From Sphingomonas sp. Leaf412 (GTDB lineage Bacteria; Pseudomonadota; Alphaproteobacteria; Sphingomonadales; Sphingomonadaceae), in NCBI RefSeq assembly GCF_001425405.1, contig NZ_LMQP01000003.1, forward strand, positions 833,595 to 897,594: 64,000 nucleotides of DNA, in the 5' to 3' direction. Positions within the stretch are counted from its first letter, which is position 1; each line of letters opens with the position of its first letter. Made by a program: the position numbers and the translations under genes. The notes under the pieces were generated by a model, which did not search any database, was not told where the DNA came from, and saw nothing but the letters and a program-made list of their open reading frames with translations. Positions 56,424-64,000 of the stretch are shown here, one piece after another.

Positions 56424-56527
56424 AGAAGATGCTGGTGCTGCTGATCGCCGGATCGCTGCTCAGCGGCTATGCCGCCTATGCCGCGATCGCGAAGACGAGC
56501 GCGGGAAGCACGTCGCGCGCGCGTTGA
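56420..56527 (+). CDS. 35-residue single-pass membrane peptide
   Basis: Starts in the leuC stop (ATGA). The product is a hydrophobic segment ([20 protein letters not shown]) with a basic N-terminus and a small C-terminal polar tail. It looks like a signal-anchor or small membrane peptide; no Cys for lipidation is present. It could be an uncleaved leader of a larger ancestral protein or a real small protein. No family recognised. Confidence 0.5.
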   Translation: MKKMLVLLIAGSLLSGYAAYAAIAKTSAGSTSRAR

Positions 56528-56579
56528 CGACGCGGACGACGGCGCGCATATTCTGACCAGATTTGCAAAGGAACTGGTC

Positions 56580-56843
56580 ATGGATATGCGCGTCAGCGAA
56601 TTCCCCCTCGCCGAGGCGAAGGCGCGCTTCTCCGAACTCGTCGGCCGCGCCGAGGCGGGGGAGGAGATCGTCATCAAGCGCCACGGCGCCCCCGTCGCGA
56701 AGCTGGTGGCGCTGACGCCGAAGCTGAGCGTCGAGGAGCGGCGGCGGCGGCGGCTGGAATATGAGGCGTGGTTGATGGCGCACGGGCCAACGCTCGGACC
56801 CGATCTGACGACGAAGGACCTCATCAACGAGGGGCGTCGGTGA
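56580..56843 (+). CDS. Phd/YefM-type antitoxin
   Basis: An 87-residue antitoxin from ATG 56580 with AAAGGAA upstream. The Phd core [20 protein letters not shown] followed by [18 protein letters not shown] is clear, and the C-terminal tail is the toxin-binding part. The stop overlaps the VapC GTG (GTGA). It probably binds its own promoter in the 52 bases after the small peptide gene. Confidence 0.92.
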   Translation: MDMRVSEFPLAEAKARFSELVGRAEAGEEIVIKRHGAPVAKLVALTPKLSVEERRRRRLEYEAWLMAHGPTLGPDLTTKDLINEGRR

Positions 56844-57262
56844 GCGCCTTCATCCTCGACGCGTCGATGGCGCTTTCATGGTATTTCCGCGACGAGTTCA
56901 CCGACCACACGCGCGCGGTCTCGGTGCTCAGCGACGAGCAGACGGTCGTGGTGCCGCAGCATTGGTTCGCGGAGATCGCGAACGGCATGCTGGTCGGCGA
57001 ACGGAGGAAGCGCACGACGACCGGCGACTCGGCGGCGTTCGCCGGACGCATCGCGCTCCTGAATCTCGAAGTCGACGCGATCGACCCGGCCGCGATGTTC
57101 GATCGCATCCTCCCCCTCGCGCGCGCGCATCGCCTCACCGTCTACGACACCCTCTATCTCGAACTCGCCGAGCGGCGCGGCCTGCCGCTCGCCAGCCTCG
57201 ACGACGATCTCAACAACGCCGCACGGCGCGTCGGCATCGCGCTGGTCGAGGAGCCCGCATGA
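56840..57262 (+). CDS. VapC-type PIN-domain ribonuclease toxin
   Basis: A 140-residue PIN protein from GTG 56840. Acidic metal-binding residues: Asp7 ([10 protein letters not shown]), Glu45 ([10 protein letters not shown]), Asp103 ([10 protein letters not shown]) and Asp121-123 (ASLDDDL). VapC toxins cut tRNA or rRNA; the target here is unknown. It is paired with a Phd-type rather than the classic VapB antitoxin, a common mix. Its stop overlaps the leuD start (ATGA). Confidence 0.92.
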   Translation: MSAFILDASMALSWYFRDEFTDHTRAVSVLSDEQTVVVPQHWFAEIANGMLVGERRKRTTTGDSAAFAGRIALLNLEVDAIDPAAMFDRILPLARAHRLTVYDTLYLELAERRGLPLASLDDDLNNAARRVGIALVEEPA

Positions 57263-57888
57263 ACCCCGTCACCCGCGTATCCGGCACCGCCTATCCCTGG
57301 GGCCAGAAGAACGTCGACACCGACGTCATCATCCCCGCGCACTGGCTGAAGACGATTCTGCGCTCCGGGCTGGGGCAGGGCGCGTTCGAGACCGTGCGCG
57401 CGCAACCGGGCAATGTGTTCAACGATCCGCGCTACGCCGGCGCGCCGATCCTGATCGCGGGCGACAATTTCGGCTGCGGGTCCAGCCGCGAACATGCCGC
57501 CTGGGCGCTCGCCGACATGGGCATCGCCGCGGTGATCGCGCCCAGCTTCTCCGACATCTTCTCGGGCAATGCGTTCAAGAACGGCATCGTCACCGTCGTC
57601 CTGCCGCAGGAGCAGGTCGACCGCCTGCTGGAGGTCGCGCGCGACCAGCCGGTCACGATCGACCTCGAAACGATGACCGTCACCACCCCGTATCAGGACC
57701 GCTTCGCCTTCGACCTCGACCCCTTCCGCCGCCGATGCCTGATGGAAGGGCTGGACGAAGTCGGCCTGACACTGGCAAAGGATACCGCGATTTCAAATTT
57801 CGAGGCGGCGATGTTCAACGATCGCCCCTGGATCAAGGGAGAGAGCGGACATGCGGGCATTGCTGTCGAGGGCGCCGGGCGGACCTGA
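57259..57888 (+). CDS. leuD: 3-isopropylmalate dehydratase small subunit LeuD
   Basis: A 209-residue swivelling-domain subunit that completes isopropylmalate dehydratase with LeuC. Motifs: [15 protein letters not shown], then [17 protein letters not shown] and [15 protein letters not shown]. The length matches the family. It starts inside the vapC stop. The end overlaps the next gene by 38 bases, an unusually long same-strand overlap. Confidence 0.96.
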   Translation: MNPVTRVSGTAYPWGQKNVDTDVIIPAHWLKTILRSGLGQGAFETVRAQPGNVFNDPRYAGAPILIAGDNFGCGSSREHAAWALADMGIAAVIAPSFSDIFSGNAFKNGIVTVVLPQEQVDRLLEVARDQPVTIDLETMTVTTPYQDRFAFDLDPFRRRCLMEGLDEVGLTLAKDTAISNFEAAMFNDRPWIKGESGHAGIAVEGAGRT

Positions 57889-58852
57889 AACTCTGGAGAT
57901 CGGCGAACTGCCCGATCCCGTCCCGGCCGCGGGCGAGGTGCTGGTCGCGGTGAAGGCCTGCGCGATCAACTATCCCGACGTCCTGGTCATCGAGGACAGA
58001 TACCAGTTCAAGCCGCCGCGGCCCTTCGCGCCGGGCGGCGAGGTGTCCGGCGTGGTCGAGGCGGTGGGCGAGGGCGTCACCGCCTTCAGGCCCGGCGACC
58101 GCGTCATGGGCAACACCGGCATGGGCGGGCTGGTCGAGAAGCTCGTGATGAAGGCCGACAACATCTATCCCATCCCCGACGAACGCTCGTTCGAGGAAGG
58201 CGCCTCGATGCTCCTGACCTACGGCACGACGATCCACGCGCTCGTCGACCGCGGTCATATCGCCGAGGGCGACACGATGCTGGTCCTCGGCGCGGCGGGC
58301 GGCGTCGGCCTCGCCGCGGTCGAGCTGGGCAAGGCGTTCGGCGCGCGCGTCGTGGGCGCGGTGTCGAGCGAGGAGAAGGCGCAGGCGGTGCGCGATGCGG
58401 GCGCGGACGACGTCATCGTCTACGGCCGCGCCCCGTTCTCAAAGGATGAATCGAAGGCGCTGGCGGAGACGTTCAAGGAAAAGGGCGGGAAGGCCGGCTA
58501 TCAGCTGATCTACGACGCGGTCGGCGGCGATTATGCCGAGCCGGCCCTGCGCGCGATCGGCTGGGAAGGGCGCTACCTCGTCATCGGCTTTCCCGCCGGG
58601 ATCCCGAAGCTGCCGCTGAACCTGACGCTGCTGAAGAGCTGCGACGTGTGCGGCGTGTTCTGGGGCGCCTATGCCGCGCGCGAACCGGAAAAGAACCGCA
58701 CCAACATCCGCCAGCTGTTCGACCTGTGGAAAGCCGGCAAGATCGCCCCGCGCGTGACCGAGGTGTTCGCCTTCGAAAATGGCGGCGACGCGATCGCGAA
58801 AATGGCGAACCGCGGCGCGATCGGGAAGCTGGTGGTGCGGGTGGCGGACTGA
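57851..58852 (+). CDS. NADPH:quinone oxidoreductase-family protein (zeta-crystallin-like)
   Basis: A 333-residue medium-chain reductase. It starts within the last 38 bases of leuD behind a GGGAGAGA site. The substrate domain has [20 protein letters not shown] and [20 protein letters not shown]. The Rossmann domain has [19 protein letters not shown] and [15 protein letters not shown]. No structural zinc Cys set is seen, as in the quinone reductase branch. Substrate not known. Confidence 0.9.
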   Translation: MRALLSRAPGGPETLEIGELPDPVPAAGEVLVAVKACAINYPDVLVIEDRYQFKPPRPFAPGGEVSGVVEAVGEGVTAFRPGDRVMGNTGMGGLVEKLVMKADNIYPIPDERSFEEGASMLLTYGTTIHALVDRGHIAEGDTMLVLGAAGGVGLAAVELGKAFGARVVGAVSSEEKAQAVRDAGADDVIVYGRAPFSKDESKALAETFKEKGGKAGYQLIYDAVGGDYAEPALRAIGWEGRYLVIGFPAGIPKLPLNLTLLKSCDVCGVFWGAYAAREPEKNRTNIRQLFDLWKAGKIAPRVTEVFAFENGGDAIAKMANRGAIGKLVVRVAD

Positions 58853-58859
58853 CACCTGT

Positions 58860-58957
58860 CCGTTACCCCGGACGTGTTCCGGGGTCCATCGTGCCGCGGG
58901 TCCAACGCTATCCGTTCTCGCGGCACGATGGATGCCGGATCAAGTCCGGCACGACCG
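58860..58957. repeat. Inverted repeat family GTCATGCCGG, copy 4
   Basis: Arms CCGTTACCCCGGACGTGTTC... and ...CCGGATCAAGTCCGGCACGAC with inner ATCGTGCCGCG / CGCGGCACGAT. It lies between the convergent quinone-reductase and lipoprotein genes. The 100 bases after it (to 59060) hold nothing recognisable. Confidence 0.87.
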
Positions 58958-59060
58958 AGTAAACGACGGTGGCGCGATATCGTGCCAGCATACGCCAATC
59001 CGGCAATTGCGCCATGCCTCTCGAATGTCTGGTGATCGTGGAAAGCGGACTTTCAACGCT

Positions 59061-59402
59061 CTATGGCATTAGCGGCGGGTCAGCCCCGCCCACACTCGGT
59101 TGCTTCGTTGACGTCACGTAAATGCGCCTAAATCCGTCTTTCACGAGAATTGCGTAGGCTCTCGTTACGCAGTCCTTGTCGACTGGTGGGAAGCGGATCA
59201 GCACGGCCACGTCTTTCGAGCTTTTCCACGGTCTGCGACGATCCGGGTGATCGATTGAAAAAGCGGAACTGTTCCAGTCATAGCCGCACTCTCCACTATA
59301 CATGCCGACCGCGATGTAGGGCAGAACTGGTGGCTTCGCTTCACAAGCTGAAAGCAGCGGTAGAATGGACAGCACTGTGAACATTCGTCGGTTCGGAGCC
59401 AT
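59061..59402 (-). CDS. Small hypothetical lipoprotein, low GC
   Basis: A 113-residue protein from ATG 59402 (ATG 59384 also possible) with AGAGG upstream. The signal peptide ends MFTVLSILPLLSAC, a clear lipobox (LSAC). The mature part (EAKPPVLPYIAVGMYSGECG, then YGW-like DWNSSAFSIDHPDRRRPWKS) has no recognised domain. Codons are richer in A/T than in all neighbours, suggesting recent arrival. Function unknown. Confidence 0.68.
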   Translation of the reverse strand: MAPNRRMFTVLSILPLLSACEAKPPVLPYIAVGMYSGECGYDWNSSAFSIDHPDRRRPWKSSKDVAVLIRFPPVDKDCVTRAYAILVKDGFRRIYVTSTKQPSVGGADPPLMP

Positions 59403-59538
59403 GCCTCTGTCTGGCGTAGTTAGCTTATGTCTGCAACTGGGCGTACGCGGGCGCTCGGCGCTGATGACGCCGCACGCCGCTATCGCCCCGTTTTCAATTC
59501 GCGTTCGCACCCGGCCCTCGCGCAGAAGGCAGCCAGCC

Positions 59539-60660
59539 TCAGAACCCCAGCGCCGCCACCTCATCCGCCGCGAACCCCAATTCCCGCAGCACCTCCGCAT
59601 CGCGCCGCGCGCCCGACATCACCGGCGCCACCGTGTCGCTGACCGAATAGCGCGGCGCCGGGGCCGGCTGCGCCACCCCGCCCGCGGTCACGAACGTGCC
59701 CCGCGCCACGTTGTGCGGGTCGACCAGCGCCTCGTCGAACCCCAGCACCGGCGCGAAACACACGTCGTGCCCCTTGAACCGCGCCACCCATTCGTCACGC
59801 GTCTCGGCCAGGAACAGCCGCGTCACCTCCTCCTTCAACGCCCCCCATTGGCGCGCATCCATCTGCGCGTCCCACTTCGCGTCGGACAATCCCATCACGG
59901 CGCGGAACTCGGCATAGAATTGCGGTTCGATCGCGCCCAGCGAGACGAACTTCCCGTCGCTGGTTTCATACGTGTCGTAGAAATGCGCCGCGGTATCGAG
60001 CAGGTTCGTGCCGCGCTCGTCCTTCCACCGCCCCATCGCGCGGAACCCCCACATCATCGACATCAGCACCGCGGACCCGTCGGTCATCGCGGCATCCACG
60101 ACCTGTCCCTCGCCCGTGCGCTGCGCATGCAGCAGCGCGGCGAGCATCCCGAACGCCAGCACCATGCCCCCGCCGCCGAAATCGCCCGCCAGGTTGATCG
60201 GCGGCGTCGGCTTCTCGCCCGCGCGGCCCAGCGCGTTCAGCACCCCCGATATCGCGATGTAATTGATGTCGTGCCCCGGCTCGTTCGCCATCGGCCCGGT
60301 CTGGCCCCAGCCGGTCATGCGACCGTACACCAGCTTCGGGTTGTCGCCGATCAGCACGTCGGGGCCGAGGCCCAGCCGCTCCATCACGCCGGGTCGGAAC
60401 CCCTCGATGATCGCATCCGCGCCCGCGACGATGCGGCGGACCGCCGCGATCGATTCGGGCTTCTTCAGGTCCAGCGCGATCGACTGGCGGTTGCGCAGCA
60501 GCGGGTCCCTGTCCGCCACGCCGATGCCGTCGCCGCGCGTGCCGCGGTCGATGCGGATCACCTCCGCGCCATGATCGGCCAGCATCATGCCCGCGAAGGG
60601 GCCGGGGCCGATGCCCGCGAATTCGACCACGCGGATGCCGTCGAGGGGTGGGGTGCTCAC
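59539..60660 (-). CDS. CaiB/BaiF CoA-transferase family III protein, AMACR-like
   Basis: A 373-residue protein from GTG 60660 behind AGGAGAG. The opening PLDGIRVVEFAGIGPGPFAG, GHDINYIAISGVLNALG and VVDAAMTDGSAVLMSMMW match alpha-methylacyl-CoA racemase, whose His and Asp residues sit in exactly these two motifs. AMACR inverts the 2-methyl centre of acyl-CoAs; this suggests branched-chain acyl-CoA turnover together with the nearby acyl-CoA dehydrogenase. CoA-transferase activity is a less likely alternative. Confidence 0.92.
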   Translation of the reverse strand: MSTPPLDGIRVVEFAGIGPGPFAGMMLADHGAEVIRIDRGTRGDGIGVADRDPLLRNRQSIALDLKKPESIAAVRRIVAGADAIIEGFRPGVMERLGLGPDVLIGDNPKLVYGRMTGWGQTGPMANEPGHDINYIAISGVLNALGRAGEKPTPPINLAGDFGGGGMVLAFGMLAALLHAQRTGEGQVVDAAMTDGSAVLMSMMWGFRAMGRWKDERGTNLLDTAAHFYDTYETSDGKFVSLGAIEPQFYAEFRAVMGLSDAKWDAQMDARQWGALKEEVTRLFLAETRDEWVARFKGHDVCFAPVLGFDEALVDPHNVARGTFVTAGGVAQPAPAPRYSVSDTVAPVMSGARRDAEVLRELGFAADEVAALGF

Positions 60661-60739
60661 GCGTCGCTCTCCTGCTTCGTTCGGCGCAGGACTAGAGCGC
60701 GATCCGCGCGGGCACAACAAATGTTATGGCCGCCCGCGC

Positions 60740-61087
60740 TCAGGCGGACCGGCGATAGGCGTCGCCCAGATTGCCGATCCATCCCGCCTGTGCCGCCACG
60801 ACGGTCTTGCTGCGGGGGCGCCGTGCCGCGGCCAGGTCGACCGCGCCGTCGAACCGCAGCCCGGCGAAGCCGCGCTCGACCCACATCACGTCCGCGCCCA
60901 TCGGACGCAGCGCGCCCATCTGGACGGTGGCCCGCTGGCCGGGTCGCAACGCGGCGGCATCGTCGATGCAGGCGCCGGTGGACGACAGGTTGCGGACGCG
61001 GCAATCGACGGCGGCGCCGCCCTCGCGGGTGACGGCGGCGTACAGGATCACGGAATTGCGCGGTGCGCGGGACGATGGTTCCGACAT
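60740..61087 (-). CDS. PilZ-domain protein
   Basis: A 115-residue protein. The domain shows VDCRVRNLSSTGACIDDA with the D/N-x-S-x2-G motif present (NLSSTG), but the upstream RxxxR motif is reduced (PRNSVI). Loss of one arginine often abolishes c-di-GMP binding, so it may bind weakly or not at all. It lies alone between two catabolic gene groups. Confidence 0.83.
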   Translation of the reverse strand: MSEPSSRAPRNSVILYAAVTREGGAAVDCRVRNLSSTGACIDDAAALRPGQRATVQMGALRPMGADVMWVERGFAGLRFDGAVDLAAARRPRSKTVVAAQAGWIGNLGDAYRRSA

Positions 61088-61122
61088 GCGCCCGTCTTTA
61101 GCGGCGCGGGATAAACGGTCGG

Positions 61123-61473
61123 TTAGCGCGTCGCCAGTTCATGGGCGTAGCGTGGCTGGTCGATCGCCAGCGCATCCAGCGCACTCGCCGCCAGATGCGC
61201 GACCAGCGCGGGATCGTCGGGGGCGATCCGTCCCGCCCGGATCGCGGCGACCAGCGCGGCGTCCAGCGAGTCGCGATCGCCCTCCATCCCCATAATTGCG
61301 CGCATCCGCGCCACCGCGCGCGCATCCGCCGCCGGACCCATCGCCATGTCGCGCGCGGCGATCTCCAGCGCGTTGCGCGCGACGCGCAGCGTGAAGCCCG
61401 ACGCGCTGCCGTCGACGGGCAGCCACCGCGCCACGCCCTCGACCAGCGCCTGTGCGGTGGGATGGGTCAGCAT
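61123..61473 (-). CDS. DUF6285 family protein
   Basis: A 116-residue helical protein from ATG 61473, overlapping the end of the phosphotransferase gene by seven bases. The pattern MLTHPTAQALVEGVARWLPV and FTLRVARNALEIAARDMAMG is typical of the small DUF6285 proteins encoded beside ACAD10/11-type phosphotransferases. Role unknown; coupling suggests the same pathway. Confidence 0.8.
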   Translation of the reverse strand: MLTHPTAQALVEGVARWLPVDGSASGFTLRVARNALEIAARDMAMGPAADARAVARMRAIMGMEGDRDSLDAALVAAIRAGRIAPDDPALVAHLAASALDALAIDQPRYAHELATR

Positions 61474-62465
61474 GGGGCGCCCCCTTCCGACGTCCTGCGC
61501 GCGATGATCGCCACGATATCCGCCTCCGTCTCGCTCAGCCGCCGGCCGATGACGCCGCGTTCCGGCCCCGCGGTCGGATCGGCGGCGAAGCGCGCGTGCA
61601 TCATCGTCGTCATGACCCCCCATTTCAGGCTGCCGACCATCTGCCAGAAATCGACCCGCTCCGGCGCGATGGCCGCGCCCCCGGCATCGCGATAGCCCGC
61701 CAGCAGGTCGTCGAGGTCGCCGAACCCGCCGACGCGCTTCCCCGGCTGTCCGAACCGCCAGCTGTTGGTGCAGATCCAGCCCAGGTCTTCCGCCGGATCG
61801 CCGACATGCGCCAGTTCCCAGTCCAGCACCGCCGCCAGCCCCCGGTCGGGATCGACCATCAGGTTCCCGTTCCGGAAATCGCCATGCACCAGCCGCGGCG
61901 CGACCGGTTCGTCCGGCAATCGCCGTTCCAGCCAGCGGAACGCCGCCTCGATCGCCGGCCGCACCGCGCCCGATGCACGCCACGTCGCCTCGTAATTCGC
62001 CAGCGTCGTTGCGGCATCCAGCGTGTCCAGCCCCGCCGGCGGGGCGGTCGCATGGATTCGCGCCAGCGCCGCGCCGCACTGCCGCGCCAGCACATCGCGC
62101 GCGGGCGCGAACAGCGGGTCGGTCGCGATCTTCTTCCCCAGCGTCTCACCGTCGACCCGCGCCATGACATAGGCTTCGCCCAGCCCGTCGCCGGGGGTGC
62201 ACACGTGGACGACCCGCGGCACCGGCACGCCCGCCGCCTCCGCCGCCGCGATCACCTGCGCCTCGCGTTCCAGCGGCGGCTTCTTCCCCGGATGATCCTC
62301 CACGTCCGCGCCCCGCCGGCGCAGGATCAGCGCCCGCCCACCGGCATCGAACGCCCATGTCTCCATGCTCGCCCCGCCGGTCAGCAACGCCACGCCGCTC
62401 GCCGGGCCCAGGCCCAGCGCGCCCAACCGCTCCTGAATCGCGTCCTTCGACAGCCGCTGCGTCAT
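61467..62465 (-). CDS. Phosphotransferase of the APH/ACAD10-11 type
   Basis: A 332-residue aminoglycoside-phosphotransferase-fold kinase. The catalytic loop is LVHGDFRNGNLMVD, followed by the Mg-binding AVLDWELAHVGDP. The N-terminal nucleotide loop includes LLTGGASMETWAF. In animals this domain is fused to an acyl-CoA dehydrogenase (ACAD10/11) and phosphorylates 4-hydroxyacyl-CoA for its breakdown. Here it is divergent from an acyl-CoA dehydrogenase 68 bases away, supporting that job rather than drug resistance. Confidence 0.9.
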   Translation of the reverse strand: MTQRLSKDAIQERLGALGLGPASGVALLTGGASMETWAFDAGGRALILRRRGADVEDHPGKKPPLEREAQVIAAAEAAGVPVPRVVHVCTPGDGLGEAYVMARVDGETLGKKIATDPLFAPARDVLARQCGAALARIHATAPPAGLDTLDAATTLANYEATWRASGAVRPAIEAAFRWLERRLPDEPVAPRLVHGDFRNGNLMVDPDRGLAAVLDWELAHVGDPAEDLGWICTNSWRFGQPGKRVGGFGDLDDLLAGYRDAGGAAIAPERVDFWQMVGSLKWGVMTTMMHARFAADPTAGPERGVIGRRLSETEADIVAIIARRTSEGGAPC

Positions 62466-62533
62466 TCGCGGTGGTACATCACACCTGCCCGCGCTACGCC
62501 AGTTAAAAGACTCGACTTAATCGGGAGAGAGAG

Positions 62534-63895
62534 ATGGATTTCGCACTGCCGCAGGACCTGCGCGACTATCTGGCCGAACTGGACCGCTTCATCGAGGCGG
62601 AGATCAAGCCATTGGAGGACAGGGACGACAACGTCCGCTTCTTCGACCACCGCCGCGAATATGCGCGCACCGATTTCGAGGGCGGCGGCCTGCCGCGCCA
62701 CGAATGGGAGGAATTGATGCGCGAGGCGAAACGCCGCGCGGACAAGGCGGGGCATTTGCGCTTCGCGATGGATCCCAAGTTCGGCGGCAAGGGCGGTTCG
62801 AACCTGTGGATGTGCGTCATCCGCGAATATCTCGCCGCCAAGGGGCTGGGCCTCCACAACGATCTCCAGACCGAACATTCGATCGTTGCGAACAATCCCT
62901 TCGCGAAGATGTTCGACGATTTCGGGACCGAGGCGCAGCGCGCCGAATTCATCGCTGGCACGATGGACGGCACCCGGCGCGTCACCTTCGGCCTGACCGA
63001 ACCGCGCCACGGATCGGACGCGACGCACATGGAAACCCGCGGCGTGGCGGAGGAGCGCGACGGCGTCCCCGGCTATCTGCTGAACGGGGAGAAGATGTGG
63101 ACGACGGGCATGCACGTCGCGACGCATTGCGCCCTGTTCGCGCGGACCAGCGGCGATGACGGCGCGGCGAAGGGGATCACCTGCTTCCTCGTCCCCTGCG
63201 ACGATCCCGGCGTGGTGATCGAGGAATATCTGTGGACCTTCAACATGCCGTCGGACCATCCGCGCGTCAGCTTCACGAACGTATGGGTGCCCGACACCGC
63301 GATCTTCGGCGCGAAGGAGAACGGCCTGCCCGTGGCGCAGGCGTTCGTGCACGAAAACCGCATCCGCCAGGCCGCCTCGTCGCTCGGCGCCGCGAGTTAC
63401 TGTATCGAGGAATCGATCCGCTACGCGCGGCAGCGCAAGCCGTTCGGCGAGGACCTCGCCCGCAACCAGGGGATCCAGTTCCCGCTGGTCGAACTGGCGA
63501 CGCAGGTGGAGATGCTGCGCCTGCTGATCCGAAAGACCGCGTGGGAAATGGACCAGATGCCGCACCACGAGGTGGAAAAGCGCCTCAGCGACCGCGTCAG
63601 CATGTGCAATTACTGGGCGAACCGCCTGTGCTGCGAGGCGGCGGATCGCGCGATGCAGGTGCATGGCGGCATCGGCTATTCGCGGCACAAGCCGTTCGAG
63701 CACATCTACCGCCACCACCGCCGCTACCGCATCACCGAGGGTGCGGAGGAGATCCAGATGCGCAAGGTCGCCGCCTTCCTGTTCGGCTACCTCGGCCCGC
63801 GCCGCGGCGAATTGGGCGACCTGGACTGGAGCGACGTCGACTATCGGCAGGAACCGCAGATCCGCCCGCGATCAGGCGAACAGGCGCTGCGATAA
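62534..63895 (+). CDS. Acyl-CoA dehydrogenase (ACAD10/11-like)
   Basis: A 453-residue FAD enzyme with GGGAGAGAGAG before ATG 62534. Conserved parts: FGLTEPRHGSDATHMETR, GEKMWTTGMH, the FAD segment YARQRKPFGEDLARNQGIQF, and QVHGGIGYSRHKPFEHIYRH. The likely catalytic base is Glu402 in RITEGAEEIQMRK. Electrons would go to ETF and then ETF-QO (encoded at 25.3 kb). With the divergent phosphotransferase it matches the two halves of ACAD10/11 and suggests 4-hydroxyacyl-CoA degradation. Confidence 0.94.
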   Translation: MDFALPQDLRDYLAELDRFIEAEIKPLEDRDDNVRFFDHRREYARTDFEGGGLPRHEWEELMREAKRRADKAGHLRFAMDPKFGGKGGSNLWMCVIREYLAAKGLGLHNDLQTEHSIVANNPFAKMFDDFGTEAQRAEFIAGTMDGTRRVTFGLTEPRHGSDATHMETRGVAEERDGVPGYLLNGEKMWTTGMHVATHCALFARTSGDDGAAKGITCFLVPCDDPGVVIEEYLWTFNMPSDHPRVSFTNVWVPDTAIFGAKENGLPVAQAFVHENRIRQAASSLGAASYCIEESIRYARQRKPFGEDLARNQGIQFPLVELATQVEMLRLLIRKTAWEMDQMPHHEVEKRLSDRVSMCNYWANRLCCEAADRAMQVHGGIGYSRHKPFEHIYRHHRRYRITEGAEEIQMRKVAAFLFGYLGPRRGELGDLDWSDVDYRQEPQIRPRSGEQALR

Positions 63896-63899
63896 ACAA

Positions 63900-63950
63900 A
63901 TCCTCCCCGGAACGGGGAGGGGGACCATGCGAAGCATGGTGGAGGGGGAA
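63900..63950. repeat. G/C-rich intergenic repeat after the acyl-CoA dehydrogenase gene
   Basis: Contains CCTCCCCGGAACGGGGAGG, then CCATGCGAAGCATGG, two adjacent palindromes of the kind common between sphingomonad genes. It may end transcription of the acyl-CoA dehydrogenase gene. Confidence 0.75.
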
Positions 63951-63977
63951 CGCCGCAAGCGCTGCGCCCGTGGAGAA

Positions 63978-64000
63978 CCCCCCCCCCCCCCCCCCCCCCC
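63978..64000. other. Homopolymer C run at the window end
   Basis: Twenty-three consecutive C bases reach the last position of the window. Natural runs of this length are rare in this type of genome; a contig-end or basecalling artefact is the simplest reading. Confidence 0.9.

Noticed and set aside
61467..62465. Aminoglycoside resistance by the phosphotransferase
   Set aside because: The gene context (acyl-CoA dehydrogenase, DUF6285, AMACR-like) fits the ACAD10/11 type; the shared fold alone does not mean drug resistance.

Overview
ORGANISM. The window is very GC-rich and densely coding, and it reads as an alphaproteobacterial chromosome of the Sphingomonas type (Sphingomonadaceae). The grounds are: the order rodZ-like, cpoB, tilS, ftsH; a GTTC-N7-GTTC alphaproteobacterial SOS box in front of recA; a fused ThiS-ThiG protein; a PEPxxWA-CTERM surface protein; and many dispersed inverted-repeat families of the kind seen between genes in sphingomonads. 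Assignment to genus is inference. No rRNA, tRNA, insertion sequence, prophage or CRISPR array was seen. The last 23 bases are a pure C run, probably a contig-end artefact. LAYOUT. 1-5.0 kb: the end of yebC, a small DUF559 endonuclease-like gene bracketed by REP-like palindromes, then a tightly overlapped unit ruvC-ruvA-parA-HAD-parD-parE-ruvB, in which a ParA ATPase, a dehalogenase-like HAD protein and a ParDE toxin-antitoxin pair sit between ruvA and ruvB. 5-13.2 kb: a TM2 protein, a small proline-rich membrane protein, ptsP (nitrogen PTS enzyme I), a RodZ-like protein, cpoB, tilS and ftsH with a clear terminator. 13.2-18.4 kb: a GST, a single-chain acyl-CoA carboxylase (biotin carboxylase, biotinyl and carboxyltransferase parts in one chain) and a divergent MFS transporter. 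18.5-27 kb: an orphan 2Fe-2S subunit, a PA0069-type radical SAM protein, a GFA protein, DUF2256 and moaB, a lower-GC membrane TPR gene, a soluble lytic transglycosylase coupled to a uracil-DNA-glycosylase-like gene, and ETF-ubiquinone oxidoreductase. 27-33.6 kb: a TPR protein whose start is buried in repeats, ispE, an enoyl-CoA hydratase-like gene, recA, a methyltransferase, a GST and a small hypothetical gene. 33.6-40.2 kb: a complete RND efflux operon (MFP-RND-OMF) with a divergent TetR regulator and a perfect palindromic operator. 40.3-46.5 kb: a coupled GH13/GT4 pair, aroQ-accB-accC and thiSG. 46.5-54.2 kb: CsbD, a DUF4394 PEP-CTERM protein, a ThDP-dependent enzyme, an SMP-30/DUF2855 pair, a HAD protein and a 3-oxoacid CoA-transferase operon with DUF5076 between its subunits. 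54.2-58.9 kb: a HepT/MNT-like pair, then leuC, a 35-residue membrane peptide, a Phd/VapC pair, leuD and a quinone oxidoreductase. 59-64 kb: a low-GC lipoprotein, an AMACR-like CoA-transferase family III protein, a PilZ protein, DUF6285, an ACAD10/11-type phosphotransferase and a divergent acyl-CoA dehydrogenase. HOW IT FITS TOGETHER. Much of the window is recombination and repair (ruvCAB, recA, UDG-like) plus acyl-CoA metabolism (LCC-like carboxylase, accBC, ETF-QO, enoyl-CoA hydratase, ScoAB, AMACR, acyl-CoA dehydrogenase). Two patterns stand out. First, toxin-antitoxin-like pairs are spliced with start/stop overlaps into housekeeping operons (parDE in ruv, phd-vapC between leuC and leuD, HepT/MNT behind scoAB). 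Second, long imperfect inverted repeats of several families occupy most convergent gene junctions, where they may act as bidirectional terminators. The strongest candidate for something undescribed is the REP-bracketed DUF559 nuclease gene at 0.36-0.86 kb.
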